A DNA stretch of 64,000 nucleotides from Gari tellinella (lineage: Eukaryota > Mollusca > Bivalvia > Cardiida > Psammobiidae), in assembly GCA_922989275.2 (NCBI GenBank), contig OV277856.1, forward strand, positions 54,011,358-54,075,357, in the 5' to 3' direction. Position 1 is the first letter of the stretch, and each line of letters begins with the position of its first letter. The notes below the pieces were generated by a model that was not told where the DNA came from, made no database searches, and was given only the letters and a program-made list of their open reading frames with translations. The position numbers were made by a program, and so were the translations under genes. Shown here in pieces: positions 32,194-42,982 of the stretch.

Positions 32194-32500
32194 AATTAAG
32201 GGAACCAGCTAGGACAACATGTAAACATTCCGTTGTCTCAAAAAGAATTTAGTTTTTTCACTGGATTAAAAGGATTTGTGATTTAAATTTTGGATATGAG
32301 GATAATGGAACACTGGTAAATACATTTCTATCTACAAACAATTTTGCAATTGCTGCATTTTCGAGAAGTTTGACTATGAAAACTATGTAACCCGCAAACG
32401 TATGCATGAACTGGAGATATTATACAGTATAATGAACTAACTATACTAGCTGTACAGTACAGATAGGCTGTTATAACACGCAACTTTCAATAACATACAG

Positions 32501-32510
32501 TATATAAAAG
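32501..32510 (+). promoter_or_regulatory. TATA-box-like TATATAAAAG before ORF1
   Basis: Stands 43 bp upstream of the ORF1 start. If used, transcripts would begin near 32535, well inside the inserted segment, whereas the insertion starts at 32194. Confidence 0.45.
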
Positions 32511-32552
32511 CGTGACGCTCGACCGTTTGGAAAGTATACTGTTCAAAAAAGA

Positions 32553-33509
32553 ATGCTCGATACTGAAGACGACATTCAGAAGAAACGCAAACGAAGCGGA
32601 AAATCAAGCGTAAGCGATTTAGACTCTAGCAGAGATAGTCCAAATATAAAAAAAGAAAAGAAGAGACAAAAGAAGAAATATAATACGCCACATACAAAGC
32701 CTGACAGTATAGAAGAAAACACAGAAGAACAAACCATGGAAAGTATCAACAAAGAGTTAAGAAGTATGAATGATAAAATGGCAAATATGCTTACAAAAGA
32801 CGACCCAAACTTCAAAGCCTTGATCAAAGAAACATTTAAAGAAATGAAAGAAGACTTTCTTAAGTCAATCTCACACAGGATAGATATGTTAGAGCACAAA
32901 CTTCTTGAGAAGGAACAAGAAAATGATGTGTTGAGAAACACTATAAAGAAATTAGAGAAAAAGGTAGAGCAAGAAGAAAGTAAACATAGACAGATTATGA
33001 AAGAAATTGACAAAAACGAGGTTAAAATGCAAGGAAAGTTCAATGAGCAAGAGCAGTACAGCCGACGAAACAATGTCAGGATAACCGGCTTAGAAGAATC
33101 TGAAAACGAAAACAGCGATGAATCATCCAGCAAAGTGGTCGAATTTATAAATAGACATATGAAAGACATACGCCTTAAGAAATGCGACATAGATATCGCC
33201 CATAGACTCGGCAAAAAACAAGATGGAAAAAGACAGATTATTGTGAGATTTGTATCACGTTCGCTTAAAGAATCCATCATGAGAAATAGAAAGCTGTTGA
33301 AAGGAACAGGGATCTATGTCAACGAGGACCTGACGAAGGCGAATCAGCTAGCATTATCTTGCGTCAAAAAGAAGCTTCCTGACGAAATAGAGAGTGCATG
33401 GATACGAGACGGTCGTGTCAAGTATAAGAACAAAGCAGGGAATCTCCATACGTTGAACTTTGACGAGTACCAGGCCTGGTTTGATCTACCTTGGCCTACA
33501 AGACGCTAA
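32553..33509 (+). CDS. LINE ORF1 (RNA-binding, coiled-coil protein)
   Basis: A 318-residue protein. Residues 1-45 are Lys/Ser-rich and likely bind RNA. A long heptad-rich coiled coil spans about 60-165 (for example LEHKLLEKEQENDVLR). From residue 171 an RRM-like domain of the L1 ORF1p type follows (RRNNVRITGL, CDIDIAHRLG at 211-220, RQIIVRFVSR at 227-236), then a small C-terminal domain (GIYVNEDLTKANQ). In L1-type elements this protein forms trimers, coats the element RNA and acts as a nucleic-acid chaperone. Codon use is strongly A-rich, like ORF2. The frame is undamaged, and the ATG at 32553 is the first in frame. Confidence 0.85.
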   Translation: MLDTEDDIQKKRKRSGKSSVSDLDSSRDSPNIKKEKKRQKKKYNTPHTKPDSIEENTEEQTMESINKELRSMNDKMANMLTKDDPNFKALIKETFKEMKEDFLKSISHRIDMLEHKLLEKEQENDVLRNTIKKLEKKVEQEESKHRQIMKEIDKNEVKMQGKFNEQEQYSRRNNVRITGLEESENENSDESSSKVVEFINRHMKDIRLKKCDIDIAHRLGKKQDGKRQIIVRFVSRSLKESIMRNRKLLKGTGIYVNEDLTKANQLALSCVKKKLPDEIESAWIRDGRVKYKNKAGNLHTLNFDEYQAWFDLPWPTRR

Positions 33510-33564
33510 GATGTGACACCTTAACTTTCATGGACAGTATAGCTATACAGTGTGAATAGATATA

Positions 33565-33775
33565 TACAGTGAAACCTATTTATTACGACCACTTAGTTAT
33601 TTATACTTATATAGTTCATGTTTAATACAGATGGCCGCTTGAAGAGGGGTTGAAGTAAAACTGAGGGCTCCTTTCGGAGCTTTCTGTCTTGCTTTCGGTC
33701 TGCTTTTGAGATGTCATCTGTCTTTCATACAAAAAGTTAACTTTCCTTTTTGTGGTAGTAATAATAGACAAGTTT
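33565..33775 (+). mobile_element. Family E MITE inside the LINE
   Basis: TACAGTGAAACCTATTTATT start, degraded hairpin with GGGCTCCTTTCGGAGCTTTC at its tip, and ACAAGTTTTACGG end. Confidence 0.6.
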
Positions 33776-34069
33776 TACGGCACAAAAACCGGTTTCAGTA
33801 CATGTCGGTAAATGGACTGTACACATCACATGACACTGGACACAACTGAAAATATCGCACGTGCAAAATGGACGTAAACAAATGACAACTCTTCAATACA
33901 CCGTGTTTGATCTTTTGAACAATTAATACGAGATTACAGAAACCTGTTCGTGTGGACATAATTTACCTCAACCACATATCGTTTACCTTTGACTTGCTAT
34001 GTAATAGTTATTTGAAACCTTGTGGTATATCTATACGGATTTGCTATATACATTTAGCTAAGAATCTCC

Positions 34070-34285
34070 CTGCCGAATTAATATCATATTGGATCCTGAA
34101 TTTCTCGGCGTCTGACCACTTGAAACGAGTCGAGATTGAAGCAGAATTTGCATCGAGGCGCATTCTGCTTTACTTCCGACGTGCTTTCAAGCAACCGCCT
34201 GCTTTAACGTTACTATCTGCTAGAATAAAGCAAATACGTCTTATGATGTATATTCATGACTGTACGAATTGGAACTACTTTGTTT
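34070..34285 (+). mobile_element. Decayed family B MITE inside the LINE
   Basis: GACCACTTGAAACGAGTCGA..GCGCATTCTGCTTTACTTCC and the GTATATTCATGACTGTACGA segment remain. Confidence 0.55.
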
Positions 34286-34530
34286 AGCCCTTTCATGATC
34301 AAATTATTCGGGATTTTACCCCTTCACCGCTTAATTGTCGTCTGCTGCATTATTGTTGTCTGCAAGACACGTTTCAAAGTAAGATTTCAGGTTGTTTGTC
34401 TGAATAAATATCGAATAAAGTGTCAAACAGTTTTTGGCCCTGTTCAGACGCCGAGTTACGCGACGTCAGATCAGGACCAAAACTGTTTGCAAACGCGCTT
34501 TAAGGCGTCATCGAGAGTGAAATGTTTGAG
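34286..34530 (-). mobile_element. Family C MITE inside the LINE
   Basis: AGCCCTTTCATGATC start; hairpin GTCAAACAGTTTTTGGCCCTG..CAGGACCAAAACTGTTTG; right end CATCGAGAGTGAAATG. Confidence 0.6.
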
Positions 34531-34840
34531 GAAGGAAAAATACTAAATGGTTTATAATGAGTATCTATGGAGTAAAGGGTAAAAGAAAAGCACTGGTATG
34601 TTGTATAGCAAATGAGCTTCAGATACAGATAAAGCAGAAAGCTCATCTTAGAGCTTTATGTTATATCCTTATCCGACACAGACCTTTTTCAACTAGCTTA
34701 TGTCAGCCGTTTTTACTTATTTCATTTATTATAAAGCAGAATACTTTGCAATTTTGGTCAATAGAAGTATTGAGGATCCTTTGCGTTGACGTGTCATAAT
34801 ATTTATATTATATAAATGAGTTATGCATATCTGTGATAGG

Positions 34841-35078
34841 TTAACCCATGGACCCCTGATGACGAGCAGGGGCGTAAATTGCAAACATTTTAATTCTGAT
34901 GAGTAGCCTATGCAGACAGTGTAGACCAAGATCAAGGAGCATCTAAACGAGTCCTTTGATCAGGACCTACAAGGCTTGTAATGTTTAAAGATATGGTTAA
35001 ACAACCCAAAACGTTAAATACGAACTTAAGTAAATATTCGGATTGTTCACCCGATGATCTACAAATTCAATGAGTTAA
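34841..35078 (+). mobile_element. Family D MITE inside the LINE
   Basis: TTAACCCATGGACCCCTGAT start, AATTCAATGAGTTAA end, and a degraded hairpin. Confidence 0.55.
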
Positions 35079-36242
35079 GTTGACGCAGAGAGCGCGTCTG
35101 CGAGCTGTCTCTGTTAACTGTATTCGGTTTTTGGTCTCAGATATATTGAAGCTTAATCTATAATGAAGTAAATACATGTGAATTGAAAAAACTTAACATT
35201 TCATTGGAACGAGATGCGTATATCATAATTGGTTTTGACCCTTTCACTGCCCTTATTACGAAAGGATTAGTCCAGTGTGTCCACTGCCATCGCACACACA
35301 TTGCTTTCGACTGCTTTTATTTATATTCTTTTTCAAAATTATATGCTTTTATTTCGGCTTAGGACACACTGGTACAAAGGACAAACTGGATGTATCATGG
35401 CTAGAGACGCATTGCACATTGACAGTGAAACGGTTGAAACTAACCACATATTAGAGTCTGAAAGCTGTTTGGTGTATTGTCGTCTGCTTGACGCGGAATG
35501 CAAATGACGCTGAGCGTTTCTGCTTGGAGCTTTCTCTCCTCTTCTTGCTGTATTGATTCGGCATTGAACAGGAACGAGACTGGGCTTGTGTCAGATTAAT
35601 TCATTTTGAAACATAATGAGTACTTATTGACGTATTACAGCAAATGAGATGACATCGATTTTCTACTATAAACTAAAGTGTCGGTTTTGTACTGAGCGAA
35701 CATAAGACGACAAGCTAAAGGTTTCTTGAGATATGGATGGTCGTTTAATGTGAAATATAGATAATGTAGAGGACTCGCAACAGAGCTCTTTGCGTTACCT
35801 ATTTCTGGCTTTTAGTATGGATAATACATGGCGTTATAAGCTTAACACCCTATAAATCATTGCTAGATATAAACCAGCACGAAGAGCTCTTTTATGAGCT
35901 CGCACCGTATTTGGTTTCTATGTGTTTTACCTTGAACTGACACAGGCCTAGTCGTATATTGGCTTAGTCTATTATAGTAAATGCCAACTGATATGTCAGA
36001 GCAAATGAGCTGTCATCAATAGGAAATATATAATGCTGCTTGAGTTAAGACGCCTGTTCGAATGCGAGATATATAGATAACGCGGAGAGCTCGTTTAGGA
36101 GCTCTACGCTTTACCTGTATTCAACGCGGAGCAGAGTTCCAGTGGAGGCTATCTGTGATGTTTCCAGTCGGCCTTTGGCGATTATAATTCAACTTCAAAT
36201 AAACAGGGCTGCCATATGTCCGAAATTTTCCGAAATCTTCGG

Positions 36243-36345
36243 ATTTTCTATCCCAGCAGATGCTATCTTAAATCGGACTGAAAGTAAAGCAAGATGCGCT
36301 TTAAGGCGCATCCTGCTTTACTTCAACCTGCTTCAAGTAATAGCG
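36243..36345 (-). mobile_element. Family B hairpin remnant inside the LINE
   Basis: The hairpin AAAGTAAAGCAAGATGCGC..GCGCATCCTGCTTTACTT is well kept; the element ends are gone. Confidence 0.6.
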
Positions 36346-36639
36346 TTTTTTTTCTTTTCTCTGGAAATTTTAGGATCTCTCACGATCAACTTATGGCAGC
36401 CCTGTATAACTCTTACACTTAAATGAAAAAATTATGTTCCTATAGATTTTGTTAAACGGAAATTAAGCTACTTTCTGTTTTCCTTCTAATTTGGTAGTCA
36501 AACTTGTTCTAATGATGATGTATTAATGATGGATGACACTTAAATATGTTGAATGTTAAGAACTTAAGATGAAATAATGAGTTTGACGGTGTTTGCAAGT
36601 GCCACTGTTTTGAAGTATATGATAATGGAAATGGTCATT

Positions 36640-36790
36640 CCCTGATACATTGGACCCTAATGACGAGTGTATTCATCATTTGCAACCAGTGTACCCATAA
36701 AGAATACATTTGTCGTATGCATGCAGTATAGACCAAAATCAGATACGCCGTACGGCAAAACGATCGTAGGTCGAAACTTTGAAATGCATC
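36640..36790 (+). mobile_element. Family D fragment inside the LINE
   Basis: ATACATTGGACCCTAATGACG and the start of a hairpin (GCATGCAGTATAGACC). Confidence 0.4.
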
Positions 36791-37554
36791 TATACAATTC
36801 TGATTATCAAGCTGATCCTGTCTCGTGGCATCTCTTTGGAATCGTCTTTTCAAGAGGATACCGGGGAGATGTAGCGGGACAGGATAGGATAGAGAACTAT
36901 ATAAAAATGGAGCATTTCGGAATCCGACTTGCGATAGTTTTTGTCGTACGAGGTTGCTTGAGATGAGCCCTGATTACTACGACTTGTGTCATAGAAAAAC
37001 TTGCTAAATTGTCTCAGTATAATATGAGTACTCTGTTTGTTCATTTATCCAAATATTAGGAAGTGTGTATGATCTATTTTAGACATACTTACTGATGTTG
37101 TTGTTGTTGTTGATGATGATGCTGATTATTATAAATGTACTTAATGATTGGGGTGATGTTGGTAGGAGATGTCGGTGATAATTATTCTTGTAAATACATG
37201 TATGTTGAATGTGGCGACGCCGATGAGAATGTTAATGAGAACGACAACAGTAATGAAGATGATTGACTATAATGGTGTTAAATATGGCTGACGTCATGTA
37301 TATTATATGTGCCGTATCTGAACCTGAAGTTAGCTATACTGCCTTACTTACTTTACATATGTAACATAAAATATATTTTCATTTTCATCATCAGATCAAG
37401 CTTGGTTTATAGACGTCAATCAGAATCATACTGTTGTGTGTTTTGAATACATATGTACATATATTTATAGCCTGTCCAGTATAAAAAGCGCTAAGCATTT
37501 CAATCGTTTTAACAGATGTTAGCAAATACGCCAGTAGTGACTAAATTTGACTTT

Positions 37555-37640
37555 AAAGGCGGTTTTGGACCTATACCAGACACTGCGTTACGCGGACTCT
37601 GATACCGATCCAAACGGTATGGCACTCATATCTATTTTTT
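37555..37640. repeat. Decayed family C hairpin core inside the LINE
   Basis: CAGACACTGCGTTACGCGGA..CCGATCCAAACGGTATGGCAC. Confidence 0.5.
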
Positions 37641-38183
37641 TAAAACGCGTGACGTAATAATATGCACTATAACAATATTTATGTTGAAATGGTAAGTGCT
37701 GGTATTTTTAACACGGGACAGGTTATTGTTGATATTGTCTACGTAACACTATCTTTTTGATTTTATAACCTAATACAAAAACACAAAAGGCGTCGTTTTG
37801 CTGGTTCGTACAGTCTTGTGCTGCGAACTCACTGCTGAAAATAGTAATAACCCAGCGGGCACGCAGCGTTGTTCCAACGTTGATTCAAACATTGCAACGT
37901 TGTTTCGGCATTGGTGCAACGCTGTGCGCCCGAAGGAAACAGCTCTGTACTTGGTCTTGCACGGATGCTGTATATGACCCAAGTTTGTGCATACGTGGAT
38001 TGGTTTGCTTGCCTTTTGGCAATCTCGAAATGTTGTTTTGTGTAATATATATTTTGTTCTTTTCCCTTCTCTCCTTCTCCTCTGTCTTAACAGCTTTTGT
38101 TCTTAATAACGTCGTTTTGCTATCTTATGTTCTACTGTTAACAGATCTATGTCATCACTTAGATAACACTACATTATTCAAAT

Positions 38184-41100
38184 ATGCCAAATAATTTTAC
38201 AACTTTAAATGTTCGAGGACTTGGTAAAAAAGAAAAACGAACTAAAGTTTTTTCCTGGCTAAAACAACAGAATCAAAGTTTTTATTTCTTACAGGAGACA
38301 CATCTAAAATCTACTCAAAAGGAACTCTGGGAAAAAGAATGGGGACAGTCATGTTATTTTAGCGGTACAAGTTCTAACAGTGAAGGGCTTGCGATTTTAA
38401 TTAACCCAAATTTACAGAATTATAATATTATAGAATACACAGATATACTACCAGGAAGATTACAAGCAGTTGAAATTATATTAGAAAATGTACCTCTTGT
38501 GCTCATAAATATATATGGGCCAAACAATGACAGTACCTTTATTTTCGAAATGTTAAAAACTTTTCTTTTAAAAAATGTTGAAAAATCATTTATAATAGCG
38601 GGTGATTTTAACACAATTCTAGATATTAATGCTGATAAAAAAGGAGGTATCAAAAATACTCACCCTAAGATTAGAAAATATTTACTTAATACAATTGAAG
38701 AATTCGATCTAGTAGACATATGGCGTATCCATCATGAAGACAAAAAACAGTATACTTGGCATTCAAGTAAAACGCCACACATATCATCAAGACTGGATTA
38801 TTTTCTTATTTCAAGTAACCTTTCTAATCGTGCAAACAACAGTTGTATTAAACCGGGTTATCGAAGTGATCATTCTGCCGTACTGCTATCTATGAATTTC
38901 AATGTAATAAAAAGAGGACCAGGCGTTTTTAAATTAAATAATAGCTTACTACTTGAGCCAGATTATCAAACCACAATAAGAAATAATATAAAAGAAATTG
39001 CAATCTTAAATAAACAGGCCGAACCAAAAACTTTGTGGGAAGTTATAAAAGGATCTATTCGTAATGAAACGATTAAATACGCATCACACAAAAAGAAAGT
39101 TGAAAAACAAACTGAAAATAAACTTATTTCAGAAATAGAAGCCATAGAAAATCTTATAGCACACACTCCACTGACAAGCCTAGACGATATTAAACAAGAA
39201 TTAACTAACAAAAAGACAGAATTAAACAAAATATTAAATAAAAAACTAGATGGAATTATACTTAGGGCGAGAGCAGACTTCATTGAATACAACGAGAAAA
39301 ACAATAAATACTTTGCGGCCTTAGAAAAAAAGAACGCAGAACGCAAAACTATGTATAAATTAAATGTAAATGATAAAACATTAACAAATCAAACTGAAAT
39401 TTTAAAAGCTATAAAAACATTCTACGGCAACTTATATCAGCAAAAAGCCTGTAAAGGAACAAAATACAATTTCTTTGATCAAAATATAAAAAAATTAAAC
39501 GAGACTGAGAAAAATAAATGTGATGGACTATTAACAGAGCATGAATGTGCCGAAGCCTTAAAAGAAATGAAAAACAACAAAAGCCCTGGTTCAGATGGTA
39601 TAACAACTGAGTTTTACAAGATATTTTGGAATGACATAAAAAAATTCATGATAGATTCTTTAAACAGCTCATATAATAACGGTAGTTTAAGTGAAATTCA
39701 ATCACAAAGTTTGATTACACTTCTTCCAAAAGGAGATAAAGATGTTACCTTTTTAAAAAATTGGAGACCTATTAGCCTTCTAAACATTGATTATAAAATT
39801 GCAACAAAAGCAATCGCAAATAGGACGAAGGCTGTAATTCCATCTATAATAAGCGACGCTCAAACAGGTTTCATGAAAGGTCGATACATTGGCGAAAATG
39901 TCCGTATAATAGAAGAAATTTTAGATAATGTCGAATACAATAATACCGAATGTTTGATGTTTTTCTCTGACTTTGAAAAAGCTTTTGATAGTGTAGATCA
40001 CAAATATTTATTCAATGTTTTAAATCATTTCAACTTTGGAGAATCTCTGATAAAGTGGGTTAATGTTTTCTATTCAAATGCAACAAGCTGTGTTTTAAAT
40101 AATGGTTTTATGACCGATTTCTTTAATATTGAGCGAGGCGTTAGACAAGGCTGTCCTCTTTCCCCATATCTATTTATTATTTCAATTGAGCTTTTATCGT
40201 CTTGTATTTCAAACCACCCAAATATAAAAGGAATTGACATAGATAATATAGAAACCAAGAATACTTTATATGCTGATGACGCAACCTTTATAACAGATGG
40301 ATCAAAAGAGTCTTTCGAAAATCTTATTGAAGTACTTGATGATTTTGAACAAATATCAGGATTAAAGCTGAACAACTCAAAATGTACTGTACTAAAGGCT
40401 GGATCAACAAAAAAGAAAAAAGAAGTATTCCTCGAACATAAACATTCTCAATGGTCATCAGATAAAGCTAGCGCTCTTGGTATCATCTTTACTACTAAAA
40501 GAAACCTTACCCTTAAACTTAACTTAGATCCCAAGATAGAAGAATTTAAGACATGTCTGAAGCAATGGCAACACCGGAAACTTACACTTTTAGGCAAAGT
40601 AACTGTAATAAAAACTTTTGCTTTACCAAAACTTGTCTACCCATTAACTGTTCTTAAAACTCCCCCGCTACAATTAATACGGCAAATAGATGATACTATG
40701 TATGAATTTCTATGGGATAAAAAACCAGCAAAAATAAAAAGAAATGTACTGATACAAAACTACGAAAACGGTGGGATAAAAATGATTGACATTAATAAGT
40801 TTATCAATGCTTTGAATGTCAGTTGGGTTAAACGTATATTCAATTCTAACAATAATAGTACACTTAAAAATATATATGCTGGTAAGCTAGATAAATTTGG
40901 TGGGAAAATATTATTTGAATGTAAACTGAAAAAAGGCGACTTAAAGCATTATTTCAAAAATACTGTGTTTTTAAATGATATCCTTAATGCATGGACAGAT
41001 ATATTTTCAAACCAAAATAAAGAAGTCAATGCAAAGTCTATAATTTGGAATAACTCTGTGATAAAAGCCGGAGGCAAACCACTGTTTTATCAAAGCTGGC

Positions 41101-41921
41101 TTCAAAAAGGTATAAAAAATCTTGAAGATATTTTCGATAAGAGAACAAATTCGTTTTACACTTTCGACTTTATGAAATATCTGTACCATCTACCTGACAC
41201 TGATTACCTAAAATACCTATCCTTAATCAACAGTATTCCAGTAGATATAAAACAAAGGCTAGCAAATGAAAATGCTGAAATTGCACCATCACCATTGAAC
41301 GATATCTTAACTTGCCAAAAGCCATCAAAATTTATATATGCATACCAAATTAGTCAAACAATACCTGAAATAAAACAAAAACAAAAATGGGAAGAAAGTC
41401 TTGGAAAAAATAATATCGCATGGAACAGAACATATAAATTAGCCATTGATATAACAATAGACAACACACTCAGAAACTTCAATTATAAATATTTGATGAG
41501 AATAGTTAAAACAAATAAAGAACTTTTTAAATACAACATAGTAAATTCTACTTTGTGTGATTTCTGTTGCCAAAACACAGAGAACATTTACCATCTTTTC
41601 TGGGAATGTAGATACGCACAAGAGATCTGGTCAAACATACTGAATATGTTCAAAGCAAATAATCTATCTATAAATTTAAATTTTGAAACAATTTCATTAG
41701 GGCTACCAGAACAAAAAGTATACAAAACACCTGTAAATTATTCCATCTTACTGGCAAAATATTACATTTTTCGATGCAAATGTTTAAAAGAAAGACCAAA
41801 CTTCAAACTCTTTAAAAAATACATGCAGGACAAAGTTCATACAGAGAGACATATTGCCCAACGAAAAGACAAACTTGCCCTGCATCGTGCAAAATGGGAT
41901 GGCTTTTTTACTGTAGCTTAA
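38184..41921 (+). CDS. LINE ORF2 (endonuclease + reverse transcriptase)
   Basis: A 1245-residue protein with an apurinic-type endonuclease at about 1-235 (LNVRG, LQETH with Glu38, GDFN at 140-143, SRLDYFLIS, SDH at 228-230). The reverse transcriptase follows at about 480-760 (NWRPISLLN, FSDFEKAFDSV, GVRQGCPLSPYLF, YADD at 696-699). A zinc knuckle Cys1125-x2-Cys1128-x8-His1137-x4-Cys1142 and conserved Trp residues lie near the C-terminus. This order is that of the L1/Tx1 clade. The enzyme nicks target DNA and reverse-transcribes its own RNA from the nick. All visible catalytic motifs are intact and there is no frameshift or stop, so it may be active. The A-rich codon use matches ORF1. Confidence 0.93.
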   Translation: MPNNFTTLNVRGLGKKEKRTKVFSWLKQQNQSFYFLQETHLKSTQKELWEKEWGQSCYFSGTSSNSEGLAILINPNLQNYNIIEYTDILPGRLQAVEIILENVPLVLINIYGPNNDSTFIFEMLKTFLLKNVEKSFIIAGDFNTILDINADKKGGIKNTHPKIRKYLLNTIEEFDLVDIWRIHHEDKKQYTWHSSKTPHISSRLDYFLISSNLSNRANNSCIKPGYRSDHSAVLLSMNFNVIKRGPGVFKLNNSLLLEPDYQTTIRNNIKEIAILNKQAEPKTLWEVIKGSIRNETIKYASHKKKVEKQTENKLISEIEAIENLIAHTPLTSLDDIKQELTNKKTELNKILNKKLDGIILRARADFIEYNEKNNKYFAALEKKNAERKTMYKLNVNDKTLTNQTEILKAIKTFYGNLYQQKACKGTKYNFFDQNIKKLNETEKNKCDGLLTEHECAEALKEMKNNKSPGSDGITTEFYKIFWNDIKKFMIDSLNSSYNNGSLSEIQSQSLITLLPKGDKDVTFLKNWRPISLLNIDYKIATKAIANRTKAVIPSIISDAQTGFMKGRYIGENVRIIEEILDNVEYNNTECLMFFSDFEKAFDSVDHKYLFNVLNHFNFGESLIKWVNVFYSNATSCVLNNGFMTDFFNIERGVRQGCPLSPYLFIISIELLSSCISNHPNIKGIDIDNIETKNTLYADDATFITDGSKESFENLIEVLDDFEQISGLKLNNSKCTVLKAGSTKKKKEVFLEHKHSQWSSDKASALGIIFTTKRNLTLKLNLDPKIEEFKTCLKQWQHRKLTLLGKVTVIKTFALPKLVYPLTVLKTPPLQLIRQIDDTMYEFLWDKKPAKIKRNVLIQNYENGGIKMIDINKFINALNVSWVKRIFNSNNNSTLKNIYAGKLDKFGGKILFECKLKKGDLKHYFKNTVFLNDILNAWTDIFSNQNKEVNAKSIIWNNSVIKAGGKPLFYQSWLQKGIKNLEDIFDKRTNSFYTFDFMKYLYHLPDTDYLKYLSLINSIPVDIKQRLANENAEIAPSPLNDILTCQKPSKFIYAYQISQTIPEIKQKQKWEESLGKNNIAWNRTYKLAIDITIDNTLRNFNYKYLMRIVKTNKELFKYNIVNSTLCDFCCQNTENIYHLFWECRYAQEIWSNILNMFKANNLSINLNFETISLGLPEQKVYKTPVNYSILLAKYYIFRCKCLKERPNFKLFKKYMQDKVHTERHIAQRKDKLALHRAKWDGFFTVA

Positions 41922-42196
41922 AAAACAATAGCTGTTTTCTCACCTCTCCATATATTTTTCTTTCTCTTTTACTGCTTTTCTTTTTTTCGTCTTCCTCCTT
42001 TCTTCTCTTTCTTTGTTATCTACTTTTTTTTCTTCAACTATTCCAAGACTTATGTTATATTGAATAGCACATTTACTTAAGCTTAGATGTTTATGGTCTA
42101 TTATCTCTCCAGATACGTTTATGTATGAATACTACACAAAGTATGTGTTTGTGCTGTACGATGCAATATGAGAAATAAAATGATAAAAAAAAAAAT
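41922..42196 (+). other. LINE 3' region and poly(A) tail
   Basis: A pyrimidine-rich tract (41935-42045), the polyadenylation signal AATAAA at 42174-42179 and an A tract to 42196, directly followed by the right target copy. Confidence 0.85.
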
Positions 42197-42443
42197 ATAT
42201 ATTATTTCCATTGCAAACAGCTTGGAGCTAGATCAGACGCCGTGTAACTCGGCGTCTGATCAGACTTCAAACTGTTTGACATTCAGGTTAAAATCAACAC
42301 TTACAATTGTCAAAAGGTTGTCATTGTCTGTATTTTAGTGCATTGCGTTTGCGTTTAAAACGAGAATGAATAACATTTTCTCCACTGTATCTAGCTTGTC
42401 TTTAGGCGACTGTGGAAATAGTTTAGATTCTGATCAGACGCCG
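42197..42443 (+). repeat. 247-bp target-site duplication, right copy
   Basis: Matches 31947-32193. At its end the family C hairpin continues normally (GACGCCG|CGTAACGCGGC), so this is the side where the original target sequence continues. Confidence 0.9.
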
Positions 42444-42611
42444 CGTAACGCGGCATCTGATCAGGATCTTAACTGTTTGACACTGATATCGATTTTTTTT
42501 CAGTCAAATCATCTCAAATCTAACTTTAAAATGAGTGTGCAGGCATACGTACTAACACAGGCGAATTTTGTCGTTGAAGGGGTTGAGGCAGATGGTACAA
42601 AATGGCAATGA
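42390..42611 (+). mobile_element. Family C MITE used as LINE target
   Basis: Hairpin at 42416-42478 (left arm also at 32166-32193) and end GGCAATGAAAGG. The LINE landed within the hairpin tip of this copy. Confidence 0.7.
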
Positions 42612-42749
42612 AAGGACAAAATCGACCTATTAAACTAGCTGACCTGAAGTTTTGCATTTAGTTTGTCTTATGTTTATTCGCAAAGACTCGGAAAACATTT
42701 AATGGGAGTAGAATAATTAAATTAAGCCAACATGACGTTATATTTAGTC

Positions 42750-42982
42750 TTGACCCTATAATTTGTTTCTAGTTTTGAAGATAGGTGACAACTAAAATCT
42801 GGTTTGAAATAAAGCAGAATGCGCATTGAGGCACATTCTGCTTTACGCTACTATCTGCTAGGATATAGAATATGTTTATGATGGTACAAATTCACGACTG
42901 TATAAAAGGGAACTAGTTTCTTCAGTGGAGGAATCAACTAAAGGCTGAAAGGAGCATAATGTATTTCTGGGATTATTAGATA
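42750..42982 (+). mobile_element. Decayed family B MITE
   Basis: TTGACCCTATAATTTGTTTC, core GCGCATTGAGGCACATTCTG, and TTCTTCAGTGGAGGAATC. Confidence 0.65.

Larger units (their letters stand above)
33510..38183 (+). other. 4.7-kb inter-ORF segment of the LINE
   Basis: No long reading frame. It contains recognisable family E (33565), B (34070, 36243), C (34286, 37555) and D (34841, 36640) MITE remains, short hairpins ending in GAGCTC near 35780-36110, a (TTG)n/(ATG)n patch near 37095, and an AACGTTG-rich stretch at 37868-37915. It looks like ordinary surrounding genome rather than LINE sequence; only about 38030-38183 resembles a leader for ORF2. Confidence 0.6.
32194..42196 (+). mobile_element. 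L1/Tx1-like LINE insertion, 10.0 kb
   Basis: Lies exactly between the two copies of a 247-bp duplication and ends in AATAAA (42174) plus an A-rich tail (42185-42196), as expected for target-primed reverse transcription. Order: about 360-bp leader, ORF1 (32553-33509), 4.7 kb of non-coding MITE-bearing sequence, ORF2 (38184-41921), a pyrimidine-rich 3' region and the tail. Both ORFs are intact and the flanking duplications are identical, so insertion is recent. The long interval between the ORFs is abnormal for this class. Confidence 0.85.

Noticed and set aside
32576..33280. 234-codon minus-strand frame rich in Ser, Phe and Leu
   Set aside because: Exact antisense of LINE ORF1, whose A-rich codons leave few stops on the opposite strand.
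38420..41621. Minus-strand frames across the LINE ORF2
   Set aside because: Shadows of an intact plus-strand reverse transcriptase gene.
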